This document shows positions 58,168 to 64,000 of a DNA stretch of 64,000 bases, piece by piece. Each line of letters starts with the position of its first letter. Position 1 is the first letter of the stretch. The translations under genes were made by a program, and so were the position numbers. Source of the stretch: Papaver somniferum (lineage: Eukaryota; Streptophyta; Magnoliopsida; Ranunculales; Papaveraceae); contig NC_039359.1 in NCBI RefSeq assembly GCF_003573695.1, forward strand, positions 120,101,849 to 120,165,848, given 5' to 3'. The notes under the pieces were generated by a model, which had not been told where the DNA came from, did no database searches, and was given only the letters and a program-made list of their open reading frames with translations.

Positions 58168-61100
58168 CTATCTACGGATGTGATCCTTGTTCTTTTTCTT
58201 ATGCTTCATCTGCTCTTGATTATGTTTAGAAACACCGCCTTTGTGATTACCCTTTTTAGAATCAAGTGCAAGTTCAGCTAAAAATGCTTCTCTTGCAACT
58301 TCAGATCTCTCTGTAGCATCTTTGTCGGCTAGTTCTTCCAAATGTGCCTGGAAAGAGAGATGAAAATGGAAATATGTTAAGCTACATCGATCCTGGAAAG
58401 ATGATTACAGCTGAACTTAAGGGATCAACAGACTGGTACAGCGTACAGACCCGCATGAATGACTTAACAAGAGGCAGAATAATCGCCCGAAACGTAGGAA
58501 GACAAGGGTCCAAGTTTAAGCCCTAACTGTTGCATGCCTGTGACATTTCGCATGATCCTGGCATCAATTTTGCTGAGCTGCAGAAGAAAAATCAAATGAG
58601 ATTAAAACGATGATTTTAGCTGAAAATGTACACCTAGTTACACACCCACCTCTACAGATAACTGTTCCTTCTGTCTAGGGAGTGCTACTTGAATGCAATT
58701 ATCTGCTCGATGAAGAACATCGTACATTCTCCCGTCATCATCTTCTCCATAATCTGTATCACATAAATGAGTAGTGACACCAGACAGAGTTTCTTCGTAT
58801 CCAAATGGTGCAATGCTCAAAGACTGTGCTTCTTTGAGAACACTTGATAGGCCTCCAACTCAAACCTACTACTGATGGACATAACATCACTTTCTGTTTC
58901 AGTAAGTTCTTCTTGACGCTTGCGAACGACAGCCTCCAAACTACGGGAGGCAAATCTAGTAACATGCTCCCTTTTCTTAAGCTCTTCGAAGATGAGACTC
59001 TCAACTGCTTGTAAAGCTTCATTATGGCTCAAATGCTCACATTTCCTCTCGCACAAGCCTTGTAAGAGGTAATGTTCCTTCTCAAGCATCTGAAGAAATT
59101 CTAATCCACGATGGGAGTTTTCTTTCTTCAGACGGATCCATGATGTAAGCTTTTCCCCACTCGAAGGACCAGAGAAAATCCAGGATAGCAGAGCACTGCT
59201 ATCGAGTGGAAGACAATCGTCATTATCACTGAAGGGAAAAGAAGTGGCTGCTGCATCACCATAACTCACAGAGCAACCTTTCTCATCACCACTGCTAGTA
59301 ATTTCGCCTCTAAATAAACGCTCCCCTAGAAAAAGAAATGATGAATCCCTGCTCAGAACAACTATTTCTTTGACTTCAGGTTCTTTAGCATCACTTGGTT
59401 TCTCATTTGTTAAGCTGGCCTTATCAGGATATCTACTTAATCCGCAAGAATGATAAAGCTCCTGTAAAAATTTGAGGACCTTGCTAAGTTGGGAAGCTCC
59501 CAAGAAACAAATACAGCGGGGTGTTTGGTCCAAACCAAGGTTTGAAAGCTGTGAACCAGGAACAAGTCTTTGAAGCTCGTCCATTGTGTACTGAATGACT
59601 TTATTAAGATGGCTTACTGCGAGACATTTATGTCTAATAAGAGACTGGAACATAACCTGGATATCCTCAAGGAGTTTTGCGCGTTCAGTATCCTCACATG
59701 TTGGCCACGAGCTTCCATTACCACATATTGCCGTCTGATCACCATCCATTGTCAACTCCTTCTCCTTATCGGAATCCCATGTGTCTCTTGAGTACCAATT
59801 GTCAGTTGTACTGACATTCCTCGTGTCGTCATCATCATCATTCCTGCTATAGTAACCACTCAAGAGTTTAGAAGATCGGAGATTTGATCGATCTTCAGCC
59901 ATTTTGAAAGCAACAGAAGAATCAACGGGTTTCCATGAGCCATATTGAAGCATCCTAGTCCAATCAGTGTCAACTTCTTGAGGCAATACCGACTGCAAAT
60001 TTGGGGAGAGGCTACCCATATGCTCCCTCACCACATGTTGCAAATGTGAATCACCATCAGTAAACTTCTCACTGCAGCAGCAGCACACCCAGAACTTCCA
60101 CGTCTTCTTATCCTGCGCAAATAACAGGGCTTCTAACAGAGTCTGTAGCATCAAACTATCCTTTGATGAACTGAAATGAGACTTGAGATCCTCAATATTC
60201 ACATGGATCAAACTTTGCTTCTTCTCAAGGGCCATTGAATCCCAAAAAGATCTAACATGATTCATCCTGTCTGAGAAGGATGCAATCTTCCGCAAATTTA
60301 AATGCTTACGTCGCTCAACCACTTTGTGAGTCCCCAAAGATGAATCTACAACTCTACCTTCAGCATTCTCCGCAGGAAGCAAAACAGGTTTCTGTTGCAA
60401 CAGCCTAGCAGCAGCTACACGTACTTCAATTTCCTTCCTTCTCTCCTCAGGTGTCTTAGTTGCTTTAACATGATTCATGCTGTCTGAGAAGGATGCAATC
60501 TTCCTCAAATTTAAATGCTTATGTCGCTCAACCACTTTGTGAGTCTCCAAAGATGAATCTATGTCTCCACCTTCATCATTCTCTGCAGGAAGCAAATCGG
60601 ATATCTGTTGCAACAGCCTAGCAGCAGCTACACTTACTTCAATTTCCTTCTCTCCTCAGGTGTCTTAGTTGCTTTTTTGATCTCATTAGGCTGTCTAGCC
60701 TGAGCTAAACTAGCCTCCATAGGATCTTCCGTTATCGGTGTCACTGGAATCATCTGAAACTTTTCGTCCGTCCCATTATTAAGATTCTTCATCCAATTTG
60801 AAATTGACGCAATGTTGGCTCTCTGAATAAGATTACGAAGTTCCTGTTGAACATAGTCTATCCGTTTCTCGGGTGTTGGTAATTTGTTCTGGCTCTCATC
60901 CTGCAAACTCTCCTTCGCTGGGTCGATAGGATTCTGAATAGAGAGTGCCCTATCACACTCATGAATAATCTCATCATACCCAACCTTACTCTCATTTATA
61001 TATTCTAACAGCAAATTAGCATAAAATAGAGCAAACTCAATCGAGTTGGGCGACAATAAAACAGCTCTTCTAGCTGACTCGATCGCATTCTTAATATGTC

Positions 61101-61443
61101 TTTGTTTCACATTTGGATCTTCAATGTAGGCAGCAAGTTTAACAAAAATAGTCCCTTGAACTCGATGAATCAAACCAAGATTCTCATACCGAGCACTAGC
61201 CTCTTTCATAAGTTTTAAAGCCTTTGTATGATTCCCTCTTCGTAGTGCCGTTAGGGCTTTTTCACATTCAACTTTAATACAAGAAAACAATGAATCACCC
61301 ATAACATTATAATTCTGCTCATTAACAACACCATCTTCAACTACCTCCTCTGCCGTTACTGAAACTACAGTTGTGGCAGAGGCAGAAGGAGTAGCTGAAG
61401 TGGGTTTGTTTCGTAAACCAGTGTTCCGTTTCTTATGCCCCAT
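58168..61443 (-). pseudogene. Ubiquitin hydrolase-related (DUF627/DUF629) gene, truncated and frameshifted
   Basis: It starts MGHKKRNTGLRNK (61443). A TPR-like DUF627 region follows (ECEKALTALRRGNHTKALKL, RRAVLLSPNSIEFALFYANL). After a frame change at about 60645 the DUF629 region has a Cys/His segment, VCCCCSEKFTDGDSHLQHVV. The long ORF 60613..58817 ends at SKKHSL. The normal continuation, SVLKEAQSLSIAPFGYEE, reads on in the next frame to donor GTGGGT (about 58637). Two more exons follow, 58577..58451 (SKIDARIMRNVTGMQQL, then another frame slip near 58495) and 58347..58168 (AHLEELADKDATERSEVARE...). In full-length members a peptidase C19 domain follows; here nothing does. Members are about 1600 aa and resemble UBP enzymes. 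Three indels plus loss of the catalytic end argue for a pseudogene, though 60613..58817 is a 598-aa open frame. Confidence 0.8.
60254..60675 (-). repeat. In-gene tandem duplication, two 71-codon units
   Basis: Unit 1 (60675..60467) and unit 2 (60466..60254) both run KATKTPEERRK...LLPAEN(D/A)EG...THKVVER...LNLRKIASFSD.MNHV. Unit 2 is 213 nt. Unit 1 is 209 nt, having lost 4 bases in the repeat AGGAAGGAAATT, which shifts the frame and gives a stop after RRKLK. Confidence 0.9.
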
Positions 61444-61740
61444 TCTGTGATTTTATACTAAAACCGTATCGTTCTAACTCCAATTTCTTTGGATAAATAA
61501 TAACAATTAAACTAAATAGAAAGAAAGAAAAATACTTATCAAGTAATGGTGTGGAAAATCACACCCATTGATGATGAATCTGTTTTTCTTGCCTCAATTT
61601 CTTCTCTGTGTTTCCCGCTCTCTCTCTCTCTCTCTAAAACCCTTTCTTTGTAAAAAATTTTGAGAGAGAAAAGAAGTCCAAAAGAGAGAGAATATTTTTT
61701 TTTTCTCTTTTCATTTGTAGTACCCAACGCTCGGCGTGCC
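61444..61740 (-). promoter_or_regulatory. Upstream region of the DUF627/DUF629 gene
   Basis: On the complement this carries GA-rich leader-like DNA, with a CT repeat at 61618..61636 and a T run at about 61694..61703. No TATA box is certain. Confidence 0.4.
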
Positions 61741-63196
61741 CAAGTGTCCGTCTACTCGGCCATTAAGATTCAATTTTGATTTTTGATTTTTTTTCCACAT
61801 GTATTCCATGATTGCTAAAGGCTGATGTCAAATCTTTTCGGGTTACCATTACATACAAGACAAAAAGGTGAAAAACGGTCCTGGCCGTTGGATCATTCAA
61901 ATATACTCCTGAAAGATTTGGCATCAGCTTTTAGCAATCGTGATGTATTCATGTAGACATGACTTTTTATTTAGATCGCGTCTTTTCATTGGATCCTTGA
62001 ATTTGAAGTATATTTTTAGTATTGGAGTTCAACTTGGTATACCGAAAACCGAAAGTCTTTTGTTTAGAAACAAGTCACGGATAGAGCTAGAGACTATCTC
62101 GTAAAGATTTATCTCATAAAAATGTGGCAAAAAAATTTTACCCCGAATTGTCTGCCTAGACAATACCTGCACAAGGCGGTAATCAACTTGGTATACCATC
62201 AATTAGTATTTTTGTACTCTGAATTAGTATACAATACACTTTTCAGATTCTGGGTACTTCGAGACTATCATTGATCAGATATTCAAAATAAAATATCCAA
62301 TGAACTTCTATCTTTTTTAAGTTATGGAGTATAATTTATCCAAATACTTAATATCAGAAGCATCTAAAAATCAGATAGGGTTTAGAGCATTGTTTAAGAT
62401 CATTGCTTGATTTTCGTATTTACGTTTTTCGTAAGTCAACATGGGTATGAGAATAAAAGGCTAGGCTGCGACGTCAAGATCGAGACATAACAAGTTTAGG
62501 TTAGTGTTAATTTGGTTGTAAACATCATCCAGCATATCATGCCATCAATTGGTACTTAGAAACCATAAACGTCAAGACGTGCAATCCGAAAATCGTGCAT
62601 TTAGTTCAATATTTTAGTATTTTTTATTAAAAAATTATTAAAACAATATTAGTTATTCAAAATAATTGTGTCAAAACAGTTTCCTTGTCGTAAAGTTTCC
62701 GACGAGTCGTAATTTGCCTGAATCGTACTTGTACGAAGAATTAATAGTCGTTAAGCGGACCGAGCCAATACATTGAGACCTATTAAGTAGAAATCATATT
62801 ACTTGCCCATGAAGTCACCCAGTTAAAAAGATACTACTCTCGCTCATCTTAATACTACTCTAGTCCAAGCATGTCTAACTGCAGAGTTTTAATGTGCTCT
62901 GGTGTATATCCATAGGGAGATTAATTAACTCTAGTCATTCTCTTTCTCCTATTAAAATTAATGATGGGAGTTAGGTGAAAACTCCTCCTCTAAAGTCTCT
63001 CAGAAAGCAACGGACATAGGAGAGGCTAAGGTGGGCTTTAGCCCACCATAATTTCAGAAAACTCTTTAGGGCCCTTATAATTCCTACAAAATTTTTATTT
63101 AACCCATCTATAAATTTAGATTGCCCTATTAGTAATAGAGAGAAAAAACATTCCAATCTGCTTACAAATATAGAACACAATATTCGTACTTTTTAT
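61741..63196. other. Intergenic, nothing recognised
   Basis: AT-rich. A TGATGTCAAATCTTTCGGG-like word and its inverse, AAGATTTGGCATCAGC, at about 61822 and 61911 form a diffuse inverted repeat with AATCATGGAATAC-type flanks. The ORF 62971..63180 has no motif. Confidence 0.45.
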
Positions 63197-63208
63197 ATGT
63201 TTCTAGTT

Positions 63209-63407
63209 GGGTCCAAGAGCATAGCTCAGTGGTATCCCATCAATTCCAGTAAGGAGGAAGTCAGGGGTTCGATCCCCTCAGTAGTAGAGGTTTGTATTTA
63301 AATTAGTTGTATAAAGAGATTTTGCGGGGTTGGGTCTAGTAGTGGGGCTAGTCCAACTGGCTGGATTTGGGTAGGAGTCTGGGTCCGGCTTTAGCCTATA
63401 AAAAAAA
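63209..63407 (+). mobile_element. tRNA-derived SINE with 12-bp target duplication
   Basis: The head has a perfect Pol III A box, TAGCTCAGTGG (63222..63232), and B box, GGTTCGATCCC (63266..63276). A 120-bp body follows and the tail is A9. It is flanked by identical copies of ATGTTTCTAGTT at 63197..63208 and 63408..63419, proving insertion by target-primed reverse transcription. It would need a LINE's enzymes to move. Confidence 0.92.
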
Positions 63408-63419
63408 ATGTTTCTAGTT

Positions 63420-64000
63420 TTTTAATAGATAAAATCATTTGATCAAACTACGTTTCAAAAACAAAAAGAAATATCAAGACGTTATAGGTGTGGCTCTACT
63501 CTCCTGCATTGGCTCTAGTTATAGTTTTGTTTGCTTGTTTTATTCGTCATTTTAATTATAATTTAAGGACCGTACTAGATAATATTAGTCAAGTATAATT
63601 TCAAGTATGACAACTTTATTTAATTCTAAAAAAATGACGAAATTTCCAAAATTTGAAGCGTCTTACGGCCGCCTAAGATATTAGTAGTATTATATAAGAA
63701 AATCGTCGTTAAAATTTTCCCCCGCTAAAATAAATTTCTAGCTCCATACATGATTTCAGATACCTTTATGGATTTACCGAACATATCATTATTACAATTG
63801 AGTATTTATGATTTATTTATTTTAGCACATCCACACATACATTCTTGGTTCCGTTGCTGCTCTCATGTTTATAGGCGGCTCTGAATGAAGACCTATACTC
63901 TTCGCTTATCTTAGAACCCTTTCATGTCAAGCCTGTTAAGGAAAACACCATTTCACATTTTTATTGTTGCATAGGACTCTGATAATTTGAGAGCCAATTC
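63420..64000. other. Intergenic, nothing recognised
   Basis: AT-rich sequence without motif or long ORF up to the window edge. Confidence 0.5.

Noticed and set aside
58344..58526. Plus-strand 60-aa ORF MPGKRDENGN...
   Set aside because: It is antisense to two recognisable exons of the DUF627/DUF629 gene, so it is a shadow.
60640..60660. A 20-base intron (GTAAGT...TAG) that would rescue the frame in duplication unit 1
   Set aside because: It restores the frame but is far too short for spliceosomal removal in plants.
63213..63285. A functional tRNA gene
   Set aside because: A and B boxes are present, but the acceptor stem does not pair and the sequence continues into a SINE body with a poly(A) tail and target duplications.

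Overview
The window is nuclear DNA of a flowering plant, most likely a eudicot. It has AT-rich spacers, spliceosomal introns with GT..AG borders, plant gene families (TOPLESS, MEMO1, DUF627/DUF629) and dense nested retrotransposons. I did not identify the species. No bacterial, organellar, viral or CRISPR content was seen. A run of N marks an assembly gap at 26608..26876.

Layout. Positions 1..19030 are nested LTR retrotransposons. A Ty3/gypsy-like element with very long LTRs (2500..16875) sits inside a Ty1/copia LTR that resumes at 16876. The LTR tail of a second copy of the same gypsy family occupies 1..1346. The gypsy element keeps a decayed gag and a protease remnant, but I found no reverse transcriptase or integrase. 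Its antisense strand carries an intron-containing open gene (10278..about 12126). Its LTRs are built from tandem hairpin modules. A short solo LTR with related ends lies at 20048..21003. A 5'-truncated minus-strand LINE with an RNase H domain fills 21702..25115, followed by a terminal-inverted-repeat element (25173..26030).

Host genes. (1) A complete TOPLESS-family co-repressor gene lies on + (TATA at 26332, CDS 27063..34233, 25 coding exons, 1134 aa). (2) A MEMO1-family gene lies on - (35834..40602, 8 exons). Apart from two lesions it is complete: a one-base deletion in exon 4 and a lost splice acceptor before exon 5. (3) A DUF627/DUF629 ubiquitin-hydrolase-related gene lies on - (58168..61443). 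It has an internal 213-bp tandem duplication, several frameshifts and no peptidase domain. These genes are not functionally linked; they are separate islands in transposon-rich DNA.

The other intergenic DNA is repeats. There are small inverted-repeat elements (40916..41905, 42040..42545, 57818..57949) and copia LTRs on the minus strand (46590..49000, 50800..51295, a degenerate one at 42991..44460). There is a plus-strand LINE relic (51330..53480), and a candidate DNA transposon with inverted subterminal arrays (about 53880..57680). A tRNA-derived SINE with a perfect 12-bp target duplication lies at 63209..63407. The most unusual features are the antisense spliced gene inside the retrotransposon, the modular hairpin LTRs, the palindrome arrays shared by three copia LTRs, and the 54-57 kb unit with inverted arrays.
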